64,000 nucleotides of DNA, taken from positions 62,001 through 126,000 of the forward strand of contig NZ_JAAMPJ010000010.1 in NCBI RefSeq assembly GCF_011067745.1, in the 5' to 3' direction. Origin of the DNA: Lentzea alba (GTDB lineage Bacteria > Actinomycetota > Actinomycetes > Mycobacteriales > Pseudonocardiaceae). The position numbers and the translations under genes are program-made. The notes beneath the pieces are model-generated. The model was not told the origin of the DNA. It saw only the letters and a list, made by a program, of their open reading frames with translations, and searched no databases. The stretch's first letter is position 1. Each line of letters starts with the position of its first letter. Shown piece after piece: positions 25,479 to 33,484 of the stretch.

Positions 25479-25943
25479 ATGCAGACGTTCTTGCCTTGTC
25501 CGGACTTCACCGCGACGGCGGCGCTCCTGGACAGACGCAGGCTGGGCAAGCAGCGGGTGGAGACGTTGCAGGTGCAGCGGGCGCTGGTCGTGCCGGGACA
25601 CGGCTGGCGCCACCACCCGGCGGTGCGGATGTGGGCCGGCTACGAGGAAGCGCTCGTGCGGTACGGCCTGGAGATCTGCTCGGTGTGGCGGGCGCACGGG
25701 TTTCTCGACACCTGCGAGGCGACCATGCGGTCGGATCTGGCGCGGGCCAAGGGCATCACGGTGGTCCGGACGCAGGAGGAACTGGCCGCGGCGGGGCAGT
25801 TGCCCGGCTGGCTGGGGGACGACGCGGTGCACCGCAGTCATCAGTCCGCGTTGGTGCGCAAGGATCCCGAGCACTACCGGAGGTTCTTCCCCGACGTGCC
25901 GGACGACCTGCCGTACGTGTGGCCCGCCTCCGCCGTGGCGTGA
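25479..25943 (+). CDS. MSMEG_6728 family protein
   Basis: A 154-residue protein that begins 5 nt after the stress-protein stop, so the two are probably co-translated. MQTFLPCPDFTATAALLDRR with LGKQRVET is the opening of the MSMEG_6728 family, which is related in sequence to pyrimidine-dimer DNA glycosylases. HHPAVRMWAGYEEAL and SHQSALVRKDPEHYRRFFP are also typical. A DNA-repair role is plausible but not demonstrated from sequence. Confidence 0.85.
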   Translation: MQTFLPCPDFTATAALLDRRRLGKQRVETLQVQRALVVPGHGWRHHPAVRMWAGYEEALVRYGLEICSVWRAHGFLDTCEATMRSDLARAKGITVVRTQEELAAAGQLPGWLGDDAVHRSHQSALVRKDPEHYRRFFPDVPDDLPYVWPASAVA

Positions 25944-25944
25944 G

Positions 25945-26874
25945 TCAGGCCGCCTGATCGGACCCGCCGACGCTCACCCGGACGGTGAAGCCGTCCTCGT
26001 CGCGTGCCATCGACACGTAGTCGCACGTGCGGTGCAGGATCCACAGGCCCAGACCGGCCGACCGGGTCGCGGCGGTCGGCATCAGACCGGCGAGCGGGTC
26101 CGCCGGCCCGCGGCCCTGGTCGGTCACCGTCACGACGACCCGCGAGTCGTCCGCCCACAGCCGGAACCGCACCGGCGCGACGCCGTGGCTCAGGCCGTTC
26201 GTGACGATCTCGCTCGCCGCGTACACGACGTCGTGCGCGCTGTCCTCGGCGAGCCGGGTGCCCGCGATCGCCGCGTGGACCGCCTCCCGCACGGCCGCGG
26301 GAGTGGGGTTGACCAGCGACACCCGTGGGGCGCCCTGTTCCAGCACGTCCGGGACGGGCCTGCCGAGCAGCAGGCCGTTGCCGAAGTCCGGGTTCGGCAG
26401 GTGCTCACCCGCGGCCGTGGCGATGTACTCGTGGGTGCGGGCGACGTCGGCCAGCACCTCGGGCGGGGTGATCCTGGTGTCGTACGGGCACAGCCCCCAC
26501 AGCGGGAACTCGGCGTACGCCTGGTTGGCGGCGTTCTCGTAACGGCCCCACCAGTCCCACGGCACGCCGTAGCCGGGGTGCGGCACGTCGCCGATCGTGC
26601 GGATCTGGGTCGCGCCGGCCTTGGCGAGCCCGCCGAAGATGTCGCGGTAGCTCGCGATCGCGTCGGCCGGTCGCGCGTACTGGTCGGCGCCCGGCAGGTA
26701 GGTGACGGCGTCGTCGTCGCTCAGCGCGCCGCGCAGCAGGGCGGTGTTCTTCTCCGCGCAGGCGATCAGCGTCGGCTGGCCCGCGCGCAGCCCACCCTCG
26801 ACGAACGGCACGGCGATCGCCAGGAACTCGTCGTCGGAGCCGCAGAACGCGGTCTCGTGGAAGAAACCGGTCAT
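25945..26874 (-). CDS. RsbA-like anti-sigma regulator (MEDS sensor plus HATPase)
   Basis: A 309-residue protein. The N-terminal MEDS domain (FHETAFCGSDDEFLAIAVPFVEGG, IRTIGDVPHPG, WWGRYENAANQAYA) is joined to a histidine-kinase-like ATPase (VYAASEIVTNGLSHG as the N box, TDQGRGPADP as G1, RSAGLGLWILHRTCD as G2). There is no His phosphoacceptor domain, so it should bind and phosphorylate an antagonist or sigma factor in an RsbW-like way. ATG 26874 is chosen; GTG 26883 is an alternative. It is divergent, across 250 bp, from the STAS/SpoIIE pair that would supply its partner and phosphatase. Confidence 0.87.
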   Translation of the reverse strand: MTGFFHETAFCGSDDEFLAIAVPFVEGGLRAGQPTLIACAEKNTALLRGALSDDDAVTYLPGADQYARPADAIASYRDIFGGLAKAGATQIRTIGDVPHPGYGVPWDWWGRYENAANQAYAEFPLWGLCPYDTRITPPEVLADVARTHEYIATAAGEHLPNPDFGNGLLLGRPVPDVLEQGAPRVSLVNPTPAAVREAVHAAIAGTRLAEDSAHDVVYAASEIVTNGLSHGVAPVRFRLWADDSRVVVTVTDQGRGPADPLAGLMPTAATRSAGLGLWILHRTCDYVSMARDEDGFTVRVSVGGSDQAA

Positions 26875-27124
26875 CGAACGCACTCTTGTGGCGCGGGACG
26901 GCGGCGGTCGTCGGGGTGCCGACCGACCACCACGTCGGTCACACCGGACGTGCGCATGGCGCCTGATCCTACGCTCGTTTTCGGTGGGCCATCCGAGGGA
27001 ACCTCTACCTCGATAGGCGTCGCACGGCTCCTGATACCGCGATCACACGGGCACTGCGCTACGGTCGTTGCGGGTTGAGCTGACAGCCCGTGGCGGTCGT
27101 GCTGTCCCAGCGAGAGGTTGCCGC

Positions 27125-27502
27125 ATGCACACCGACGACCAAATCCCCTTCCGCGCCACCAGTGAGAACGTGGGCGCCACCGTCGTCGTGCGCGTTGCCG
27201 GTGAGCTGGACTGTTCGACAGCCGAAGAGCTGTCTCTGCTGCTGAACGGTGCCGTCCTCGCGGCCGACCCTCCCGCGCCGGTCGTGGTGGACCTGACCGG
27301 CCTGGCCTTCCTCGGTGCCCGCGGCATCGGACTGCTGCTCGACCACCAGGACATGTGCCTGAGACGGGGCAGCGAACTGGTCGTCGTCGCGAACACCGCC
27401 GCCGTGCTGCGCCCGTTGCGGGTGCTGGAGCTGACCGACGTGCTGAGCGTCCGGCCGGGCGTTCCCGAGTTCGCGCCGCCGGAGGTGTCCGGCCTGGGGT
27501 GA
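27125..27502 (+). CDS. STAS-domain anti-sigma factor antagonist
   Basis: A 125-residue STAS protein. The core is VVVRVAGELDCSTAEELS at the N-terminus and VVVDLTGLAFLGARGIGLLL in the middle. The phosphorylation loop of SpoIIAA-type antagonists normally reads DLxxLxFxDSSG; here the equivalent is FLGARG, with no serine or threonine at the usual site. Regulation by phosphorylation is therefore doubtful. It is followed by the SpoIIE-type phosphatase and faces the anti-sigma gene, forming a partner-switching locus. Confidence 0.85.
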   Translation: MHTDDQIPFRATSENVGATVVVRVAGELDCSTAEELSLLLNGAVLAADPPAPVVVDLTGLAFLGARGIGLLLDHQDMCLRRGSELVVVANTAAVLRPLRVLELTDVLSVRPGVPEFAPPEVSGLG

Positions 27503-27554
27503 CCGGTCCGCAGCGGAGCCGAGGAGGAACGCCACGGAAGACGAGTCGTTCGCC

Positions 27555-28721
27555 ATGCTCGCGAGCCTGCTCGAGGACAGCCACCTCGCCACCCTGGAAC
27601 GGTTGCCGGAGCTGGTCGAGAAGCGCGCCGCCGCCACGGGGCTGTCGGAGATCCTGATCATGCTCGCGGACCTGCGCCACGAGTCGCTGGTGGCGCTGCA
27701 CCCCGGCGAGACGCGCTCGTTCCCGGTGGACGCGAGCCTCGCGGGCCGGGCGTTCCGGGACGTCACGCTGATCGCGACCGCGCGCGACGACTCCCACCAC
27801 TTCTGGATCCCGCTGCTGGACGGCACGGAACGCCTCGGCGTGCTCGGTGCGTCCGCGCGGAACCGCGATCCGTCCACGGTGGACCGGTTGCGGGCGCTGG
27901 CCTCGCTGGTCGCCCTGATGCTGGTGAGCAAACGCTCGCACAGCGACACCTATCACCGGCTCGTGCGCGCCAAACCGATGGCCGTGGCCGCGGAGGTGGT
28001 GTGGCCGTTGATGCCGCCGCTCACCTTCGCCACGGACAACCTCGTGCTCACCGCCGTGCTGGAACCCGCCTACGACATCGGCGGCGACGCGATCGACTAC
28101 GCGGTCGACGGCCACGTCGTGCACCTGTCGATCTTCGACGCGATGGGCCACGACCAGTCCGCCGGTCTGACCGTCGCGCTGGCGACCGGGACGTGCCGCA
28201 GCTACCGGCGCCGCGGCGCGAACCTGCTCGACACCAGCGTCGCGGTGGACGAGGTGATCGGCGAGCAGTTCGGCGGGCGGCGGTTCGCCACCGGCGTGCT
28301 CGCCGAGCTCGACTTCCGCTCCGGCCGGTTCCAGTGGGTCAACCGCGGCCACCCGCACCCGTTGCTGATCCGCCAGGGCCGCTGGGTGCGTCAGGTGCGC
28401 TGCCGGCCCGCGCCGCCGATGGGGTTCCGGCTGCCCACGACGCCGATGTTGTGCCAGGAACAACTCGAACCCGGCGACCGGCTGCTGTTCTACACCGACG
28501 GCATCGTCGAGGCGCGGGACAGCCGCGGCCGCCAGTTCGGCCTGCGGCGGTTCGCGGACTTCGTGATCCGCCGCGAGGCCGACGGCTGCTCGGCGCCCGA
28601 GACGTTGCGGCGCTTGATGCGCACCGTGCTCGAACACCAGGGCGGGCGGTTGCAGGACGACGCCACCGCGCTTCTCGTCGAGTGGAACCACGACCGCGAG
28701 AAGCTCTTGCTCGTCCGCTGA
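27555..28721 (+). CDS. SpoIIE-type PP2C phosphatase with GAF-like sensor
   Basis: A 388-residue protein as started at ATG 27555. Residues 1-130 resemble a GAF sensor domain. The PP2C/SpoIIE domain follows, with the metal-binding YDIGGDAIDYAVDG, IFDAMGHDQSAG, WVNRGHPHPLLIR, LLFYTDGIVEARDSRGRQFG and the C-terminal DDATALLVEW. It would dephosphorylate a STAS antagonist. A strong GAGGAGGA site at 27521-27528 points to a start at ACG 27534, seven codons upstream (reading T/M-E-D-E-S-F-A-M-L); see findings. It is 52 nt after the STAS gene. Confidence 0.88.
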   Translation: MLASLLEDSHLATLERLPELVEKRAAATGLSEILIMLADLRHESLVALHPGETRSFPVDASLAGRAFRDVTLIATARDDSHHFWIPLLDGTERLGVLGASARNRDPSTVDRLRALASLVALMLVSKRSHSDTYHRLVRAKPMAVAAEVVWPLMPPLTFATDNLVLTAVLEPAYDIGGDAIDYAVDGHVVHLSIFDAMGHDQSAGLTVALATGTCRSYRRRGANLLDTSVAVDEVIGEQFGGRRFATGVLAELDFRSGRFQWVNRGHPHPLLIRQGRWVRQVRCRPAPPMGFRLPTTPMLCQEQLEPGDRLLFYTDGIVEARDSRGRQFGLRRFADFVIRREADGCSAPETLRRLMRTVLEHQGGRLQDDATALLVEWNHDREKLLLVR

Positions 28722-28725
28722 TGGC

Positions 28726-28786
28726 GACGTTGATGAGGGGAGCTTTCACAAACCTGAGGTTTGTGAAAGCTCCCCTCATCAACGTC
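28726..28786. repeat. 61-nt perfect palindrome
   Basis: Two 30-nt arms (28726-28755 and 28757-28786) are exact reverse complements around a single G. The left arm begins GACGTTGATGAGGGGAGC and ends TTTCACAAACCT. It lies between the convergent SpoIIE and PRC-barrel genes. As RNA it would fold into a very long hairpin from either strand, so it may be a bidirectional terminator, although no T-run follows. It could equally be a dispersed palindromic element. Confidence 0.9.
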
Positions 28787-28794
28787 CCGGACAC

Positions 28795-29199
28795 TCAGAG
28801 CATGGGCGGCATCAGGCGGTAGCTCTCGGTGTAGTAGTCGTCCGTGCGCTTGCGGTAGTCCTCGTGGTTGTCCGGGTCGTACTCGGGTGCGTTCTTGATC
28901 TGCTCCTTGGTGCGGTCGACGTAGACCTTGCCCTCCTGGTGGTCCACGCGCTGCACGGTGCCCACCGGCAGCACGACCTTGCGTCCGAAGATCCACGGGC
29001 CGGTGTCGACCATCAGGCAGTCGTGCGGCACCTTGGCGTTGTCCTCGTCGATCTTGCCGATGCTTCCGTCGGTCGCTTCGACGTCGTAACCGATCAGGCC
29101 CGTGTCCGGGCGCTGGGCTAGCTCTTGCTCGTCGTGTTCGGGCTGGCCGGTCCAGGACGGATCACGCCACACCCACGGGACGAACGGGACTGGCTGCAT
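28795..29199 (-). CDS. PRC-barrel domain protein
   Basis: A 134-residue protein with a PRC barrel: LIGYDVEATDGSIGKIDEDN and LMVDTGPWIFGRKVVLPVGTVQRVD, then a charged tail (YDPDNHEDYRKRTDDYY). PRC-barrel proteins of this actinobacterial type are linked to stress and photosynthetic-reaction-centre H-like folds; no specific role is known. ATG 29199 has GAGGAGG upstream. It converges on the palindrome at 28726. Confidence 0.88.
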   Translation of the reverse strand: MQPVPFVPWVWRDPSWTGQPEHDEQELAQRPDTGLIGYDVEATDGSIGKIDEDNAKVPHDCLMVDTGPWIFGRKVVLPVGTVQRVDHQEGKVYVDRTKEQIKNAPEYDPDNHEDYRKRTDDYYTESYRLMPPML

Positions 29200-29248
29200 G
29201 TCGGCCTCCTCGTCTGGTGGAGGGTCTGCTGGAGACGGGGTACCCGGA

Positions 29249-29668
29249 TCAGTCCTGGATTACGTCGTCGAGGACGAGCGAGAGACCGATGCCGAGCATC
29301 CAGACGTCCTTCGCGAGCCCGATGCCCTGCTCGGTTGGCCAGATGCTGCCCTCGCGGCGCATTCCCGGCGTCTTCGCGTAGAGGCCGAGCAACGCCCCGG
29401 CGAACCCGCTGAGCGCGACACCGGCGACGGCGGCCGGCACGAACGGTGCCAGCAGCACCGCGCCGGTCGCGATCTCGCCGGCGGCCAGCAGCTTCGCGAA
29501 CCGCCGTGCGTCGATCTTGCCGAGCACCGGGTAGGTGCCCGCGGCCCAGCCGTGCAGGTGTTCGGCGGTCTCCTGGTCGGCGTTGCGCTTGCCGAGCCCG
29601 GAGTGCAACACGAACGCCCCGGCGGCGACGCGTGCGGGCAGCTGCCGCAGAAGCGAGCGGCTGATCAT
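29249..29668 (-). CDS. DoxX-like membrane protein
   Basis: A 139-residue protein with four hydrophobic segments (RVAAGAFVLHSGL, FAKLLAAGEIATGAVLLAPFVPAAVAG split in two, DVWMLGIGLSLVL). The layout and RLPARVAAG-like start match the DoxX family of small integral membrane proteins, associated with thiosulfate oxidation or redox stress in other bacteria. ATG 29668 has a GAGGAGGTCACGAG site. A longer in-frame extension upstream is rejected for that reason. Confidence 0.8.
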   Translation of the reverse strand: MISRSLLRQLPARVAAGAFVLHSGLGKRNADQETAEHLHGWAAGTYPVLGKIDARRFAKLLAAGEIATGAVLLAPFVPAAVAGVALSGFAGALLGLYAKTPGMRREGSIWPTEQGIGLAKDVWMLGIGLSLVLDDVIQD

Positions 29669-29796
29669 CTCGTGACCTCCTCGGTGGCCTCTGGGAACCG
29701 AAGACGCTGGGTACCCGAGGAGGTCGTGGCCGAACATCCAGGCCCTGCCGAGGAACTTCGCGGCGCTGCCCGCGTCGCGATCATTAGGCTTTCACC

Positions 29797-32352
29797 ATGT
29801 CCCGCCCGAGACCCGATGACGCACAGACGCTCGACGAGCTCATCGCGGCGTTGCGCGCGCTGAAGGTGTGGGCGGGGAACCCGTCGTTGCGGCAGATGGA
29901 GAAGCTGTCCGGGCTGGCCCGCAGCACCCTGGCCGACGCGCTCAGCCCGCGGCGCAAGACAGCGCCGGCGCTGGAGGTGTTCCAGGGGCTGCTGAAGGCG
30001 TTCCACACCACGGATGTGGAGCCGTGGCTCGCCGCTTGGCGCCGGGTGCAGGCCGAACCGGCACGCCCTGCTGCGGGCGCCTCGGTGCCCCGGCAGTTGC
30101 CGGCGGTCGTGCCGGGCTTCAGCGGCCGCGCCAAGGCGTTCAAGGAGCTGACCGCGCTGCTGGAGGGCGGCAGCAGGCTCGCGGTGGTGTGCGGGATTCC
30201 CGGTGTGGGCAAGACGGCGCTGGCCGTGCAGTGGGCGCACCAGGTGGCGAACCGGTTCCCGGACGGTCAGGTGTACCTCGACCTGCGCGGGTACTCGGCG
30301 GGCCCGCCGGTCACCCCGGACCAGGCCCTCGCGCTGGCGATCCGCGCGTTCGGCGTGCCCGGCGAGGACATCCCGCTGCAACAGGACGCGATGGTCGGCA
30401 TGTACCGGTCGATCACCTCCGACAAGCGTGTGCTGGTCATGGTGGACAACGCGCCGAGCGCCGCACACGTCCGTCCACTCGTGCCGGGCGGTCCGGGCTG
30501 CATGACCGTGGTGACGAGCCGTGACCGCCTCGCCGGTCTGGTCGCCCGCGACGGCGCGCACCGGCTGGAACTCGGCGTGCTCACCCCGGAGGAAGGCCCG
30601 GCCGTGGTGATCAGCGTGCTGGGCGCGGAACGGGTGCTGCGCGAGGAAGACGCCGTCGAGGAGCTCGTGCGGTTGTGCGGCTACCTCCCGCTGGCCCTGC
30701 GGATCACCGCCGCGAACCTCGCCGACCGTCCACATCAGACGATCGCGGAGCTGATGACCGAGCTGACCGCCGGTGACCGGCTCACCGCGCTGGAGGTGGA
30801 GGGCGACGAGGACGCCGCGGTGCGCACGACGTTCGACCACTCCTACGCGGCGCTCGATCCGTTGGCACAGAAGTTGTTCCGGCGCATGGGGGTCGCGCCG
30901 GGTCCGGAGCTGCCGGCGCGCGCCGCTGGTGCGTTGCTCGACCTGCCCAGCGCTGAGGCCGTGTTGCGCACCCTGGTCTCCGCGCATCTGGTGGAGGTTC
31001 GGGCTGCTGGTCGGTACGGGCTGCACGACCTGTTGCGGCTATATGCGCGTGAGCGTTGTGCCGCAGAGGAAAGCGGCTCTGAGTCGCTCGACCGGCTCTA
31101 CGCGCAGTACCTGGACATGGCGGTCGCGGCGGCACGCGCCGTGCGGCCGGACTTCTCGGTGCTCGCTTCCGTCACCCCGCAGCACGTGTTCGCCGGTGCC
31201 ACCGAGGCGTTGCAGTGGTTCGACACCGAGCGCGCGACGTTGGTGAGCCTGATCGAACAGGCGGGTGCGCCGATGGCGTGGCTGCTCACCGACGCGCTGC
31301 GCGGGTGCTACTGGCTGCGCCGCCACACCGCGGAATGGCTGGCCGTCGCACGGGTGGGCCTGGCCGCCGCTGCGGAACACGGCGACGCCGGTGCCTCGGC
31401 GGCGATGCACCTGTCGCTGGGCACCGCGCACTGGGGCACGGGTGACTACCGTGCCGCGGCCGAGCACTTCGAACACGCCGTCGAGTTCAGCCGGGCGGCG
31501 GGGGACCGGTTCCGCGAGTTCAGCACGCTCGGCAACCTGGGCGGCGTCTACGCGGAGCTGGGTTCGCTGGAAGAAGCGGTCCAGTGCTTCCGTTCGGAAC
31601 TTGCCTATTACGCCGAGATCGGCGACACGGCCAGGCGCGCGCGTTCGCTCGGAAACCTCGGCCAGACCGAGATGCGTCTCGGCCGGTTGGTCGAGGCGGC
31701 CGCCGACCTGCAGGCCGCCGTGGAACTGCGGGAGGAGATCGGCGAGACGCGGTCGGCCGCGAACTCGCTGGGCGCGCTCGGTGTCGTGCACCGCTATCTC
31801 GGCGACCTCGACCGGGCCGCGCACTTCCTGACGCGGGCCCGCCAGCTCAACCACGACCACGAGGACCGGATCAGCGAGGCCGCCGCCCTGGACGACCTCG
31901 CCCGCGTGCACCGCGACGCCGGCCGTCCGGAAGAGGCACTGCGGTGCGCGGAACAGGCGTTGTCGCTCGCGAAGGGCTCCGGACGTGTGGAGATCGACGC
32001 GCTCATCACGGTTTCGGCCGTGCGTGGCCGGCGGGACGATCTGCGCCGTGCGTGGCGCACGGCGGTGGAGATCGGGTACGGGCACGGCGTGGCGGACGCG
32101 TTGGTCGAGCTCGCGTGGCTGGACCTCGCCGCCGGTGACGTCGACGCGGCGTTGAGGGACGCGTCCGAGGCGTCCGATCGGGCGGCGGAAACCGGTCAGA
32201 ACATCCTGGCCGGCCTGGCGCTCGTGGCGTTGACCAGCGCACATGAGGCTCACGGTGATGCCGCGGCGGCCGCGGAGACCCGTCGGCGGGCCGGTGAGGT
32301 GCTGGCGGCCGCGGGCTATCGGGGTGTCCGGGATCGTCCGAACAGCTTGTGA
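29797..32352 (+). CDS. AfsR-like NB-ARC ATPase with HTH and TPR repeats
   Basis: An 851-residue STAND protein. Residues about 10-75 form a helix-turn-helix-like segment (RQMEKLSGLARSTLADALSP). The NB-ARC ATPase follows: Walker A GIPGVGKTALAV (about 131), Walker B RVLVMVDNAPSA, the sensor VVTSRDRL and the GLPLAL-like LCGYLPLALR. About 450 C-terminal residues are TPR repeats (SRAAGDRFREFSTLGNLGGVYAELG, RSLGNLGQTEMRLGR). It lacks the SARP activator domain of true AfsR. Probably a ligand-sensing regulator. It is transcribed alone. Confidence 0.88.
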   Translation: MSRPRPDDAQTLDELIAALRALKVWAGNPSLRQMEKLSGLARSTLADALSPRRKTAPALEVFQGLLKAFHTTDVEPWLAAWRRVQAEPARPAAGASVPRQLPAVVPGFSGRAKAFKELTALLEGGSRLAVVCGIPGVGKTALAVQWAHQVANRFPDGQVYLDLRGYSAGPPVTPDQALALAIRAFGVPGEDIPLQQDAMVGMYRSITSDKRVLVMVDNAPSAAHVRPLVPGGPGCMTVVTSRDRLAGLVARDGAHRLELGVLTPEEGPAVVISVLGAERVLREEDAVEELVRLCGYLPLALRITAANLADRPHQTIAELMTELTAGDRLTALEVEGDEDAAVRTTFDHSYAALDPLAQKLFRRMGVAPGPELPARAAGALLDLPSAEAVLRTLVSAHLVEVRAAGRYGLHDLLRLYARERCAAEESGSESLDRLYAQYLDMAVAAARAVRPDFSVLASVTPQHVFAGATEALQWFDTERATLVSLIEQAGAPMAWLLTDALRGCYWLRRHTAEWLAVARVGLAAAAEHGDAGASAAMHLSLGTAHWGTGDYRAAAEHFEHAVEFSRAAGDRFREFSTLGNLGGVYAELGSLEEAVQCFRSELAYYAEIGDTARRARSLGNLGQTEMRLGRLVEAAADLQAAVELREEIGETRSAANSLGALGVVHRYLGDLDRAAHFLTRARQLNHDHEDRISEAAALDDLARVHRDAGRPEEALRCAEQALSLAKGSGRVEIDALITVSAVRGRRDDLRRAWRTAVEIGYGHGVADALVELAWLDLAAGDVDAALRDASEASDRAAETGQNILAGLALVALTSAHEAHGDAAAAAETRRRAGEVLAAAGYRGVRDRPNSL

Positions 32353-32395
32353 GCCGGTGCCGCGCTTGATAGATCCGTGAGCACAAGGGGGACTC

Positions 32396-32827
32396 ATGAA
32401 GAAACTGATCGTGTCGATGGCGGCTGCGCTGGCTCTGGGGACGCTCGTGGCGCCGGCCGCGCACGCCACCTGTGATCCTGTTTACGACCCGGGATCGGGT
32501 TGTCCGGGCATGTTCGAGCTGCGGCCGGACACACCCGTCGGCAGCGAGGCGTACGCGCAGGGCCAGTTCGCCGAGAAACTCTCGGTGGTGTTGCGCAAGA
32601 CGACGTTCGTCAAGGACACCGCCGACGACGGCCTCGACGCCTACCTGTGGGTGCTCTACGGCCAGTGGAACGGGGACAAGTACAAGGAACCGATCGCGGT
32701 CGCGTCAGGACCCGGCGCGCAGACCAGCGTCGAGTGGACCTCGCCGCCCGGTGTGTCCGTGACGTACTTCCAGGTTCGGGTGTGTCTGGGGCCTGGGGAG
32801 GGCACCTGCTCCCGGTGGGTCGGTTGA
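32396..32827 (+). CDS. Secreted hypothetical protein, first of a tandem pair
   Basis: A 143-residue protein with a signal peptide (KKLIVSMAAALALGTLVAPAAHA split over 2-23, AHA cleavage). The mature form has four cysteines and the stretch FVKDTADDGLDAYLWV, followed by VASGPGA. The next gene encodes a paralogue with the same features. A GGGGG site precedes ATG 32396. The fold looks like a small disulfide-stabilised beta protein; function unknown. Confidence 0.85.
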   Translation: MKKLIVSMAAALALGTLVAPAAHATCDPVYDPGSGCPGMFELRPDTPVGSEAYAQGQFAEKLSVVLRKTTFVKDTADDGLDAYLWVLYGQWNGDKYKEPIAVASGPGAQTSVEWTSPPGVSVTYFQVRVCLGPGEGTCSRWVG

Positions 32828-32829
32828 CC

Positions 32830-33252
32830 GTGAAGACGCTGTCCGTCTCCATCTCTCTCGCACTGGTTCTCGGGCTGTGCGCCGCACCCGCCCACGCCAC
32901 GGTCAAATGCGGCGGCGATCCCGTGTACGACCCTGGCGCCGACGACCCGTGTCACTTCACGATTCCCGTGTCCATGCCCGGTGCCGAAGCGACTGTGTAC
33001 GGAAGGTTCTACGGCTCGGCGGCGACCGTGCGCGAGCCCTCGTACCTCAAGGACACCGCCGACGACGGGCTGGACGCGTACCTGTGGGTGCGCGCCGTCT
33101 GGCGCGGGGAGACGTACGAGAAGCAGGTCGCCGTGGCGTCCGGGCCTGGCGCGGCGGTGGACGCCTACTCCTTGTTCGGCAGCGCCAACGCGATGTACGC
33201 GAGGGTGTGCGTCGGAGCGGGCACGGCGAACTGCTCGCCGTGGAGGCTCTGA
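32830..33252 (+). CDS. Secreted hypothetical protein, second of a tandem pair
   Basis: A 140-residue paralogue of the preceding protein, 2 nt after its stop. It has a signal peptide (LSVSISLALVLGLCAAPAHA, AHA cleavage) and shares DPVYDPG near the mature N-terminus, LKDTADDGLDAYLWV, VASGPGA and a final cysteine before CSPWRL (CSRWVG in its twin). GTG 32830 is preferred; TTG 32824 is also in frame and overlaps the upstream gene. Co-expression of the pair suggests they work together, but no family was recognised. Confidence 0.85.
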   Translation: MKTLSVSISLALVLGLCAAPAHATVKCGGDPVYDPGADDPCHFTIPVSMPGAEATVYGRFYGSAATVREPSYLKDTADDGLDAYLWVRAVWRGETYEKQVAVASGPGAAVDAYSLFGSANAMYARVCVGAGTANCSPWRL

Positions 33253-33325
33253 CCGGCTGACCGGATCTGTCCGGGGTCGTCCGAACGTCTTTCCAGGTCA
33301 GGTGGCCGGGAGACACGCTCGGACC

Positions 33326-33421
33326 ATGCTGAAACCGTTCGTGCACTGCCGGCCCGGCCTGGGGGTCCGGACCGGCAGCGCCGTCGTCCCGTCCATCGTC
33401 AACCTGCCCCGCAGCAGCTAG
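33326..33421 (+). CDS. Possible 31-residue peptide gene
   Basis: ATG 33326 to TAG 33421 encodes 31 residues starting MLKPFVHCRPGL and ending SIVNLPRSS. Thirty of 31 sense codons end in G or C, higher than expected for random non-coding DNA. The nearest purine-rich stretch (GGGAG) is about 13 nt upstream, which is weak. No peptide-modification genes adjoin, so a role as a natural-product precursor is not supported. It may be a leader or regulatory peptide for the glyoxalase-like gene downstream. Confidence 0.33.
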   Translation: MLKPFVHCRPGLGVRTGSAVVPSIVNLPRSS

Positions 33422-33448
33422 ACCGATGAGTTTCGGCCGTCCGGTTGG

Positions 33449-33480
33449 TCCACCCTCTCGAACGGAACCGGGAGGGTGGA
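33449..33480 (+). promoter_or_regulatory. Hairpin covering the ribosome binding site of the VOC gene
   Basis: TCCACCCTC (33449-33457) pairs perfectly with GAGGGTGGA (33472-33480) across a 14-nt loop. The right arm contains the GGGAGGG ribosome binding site of the gene starting at 33485, and ends 5 nt before the start codon. In RNA it would hide that site, giving translation control or a thermosensor-like switch. As DNA it is also a plausible operator. Confidence 0.5.
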
Positions 33481-33484
33481 CCGA

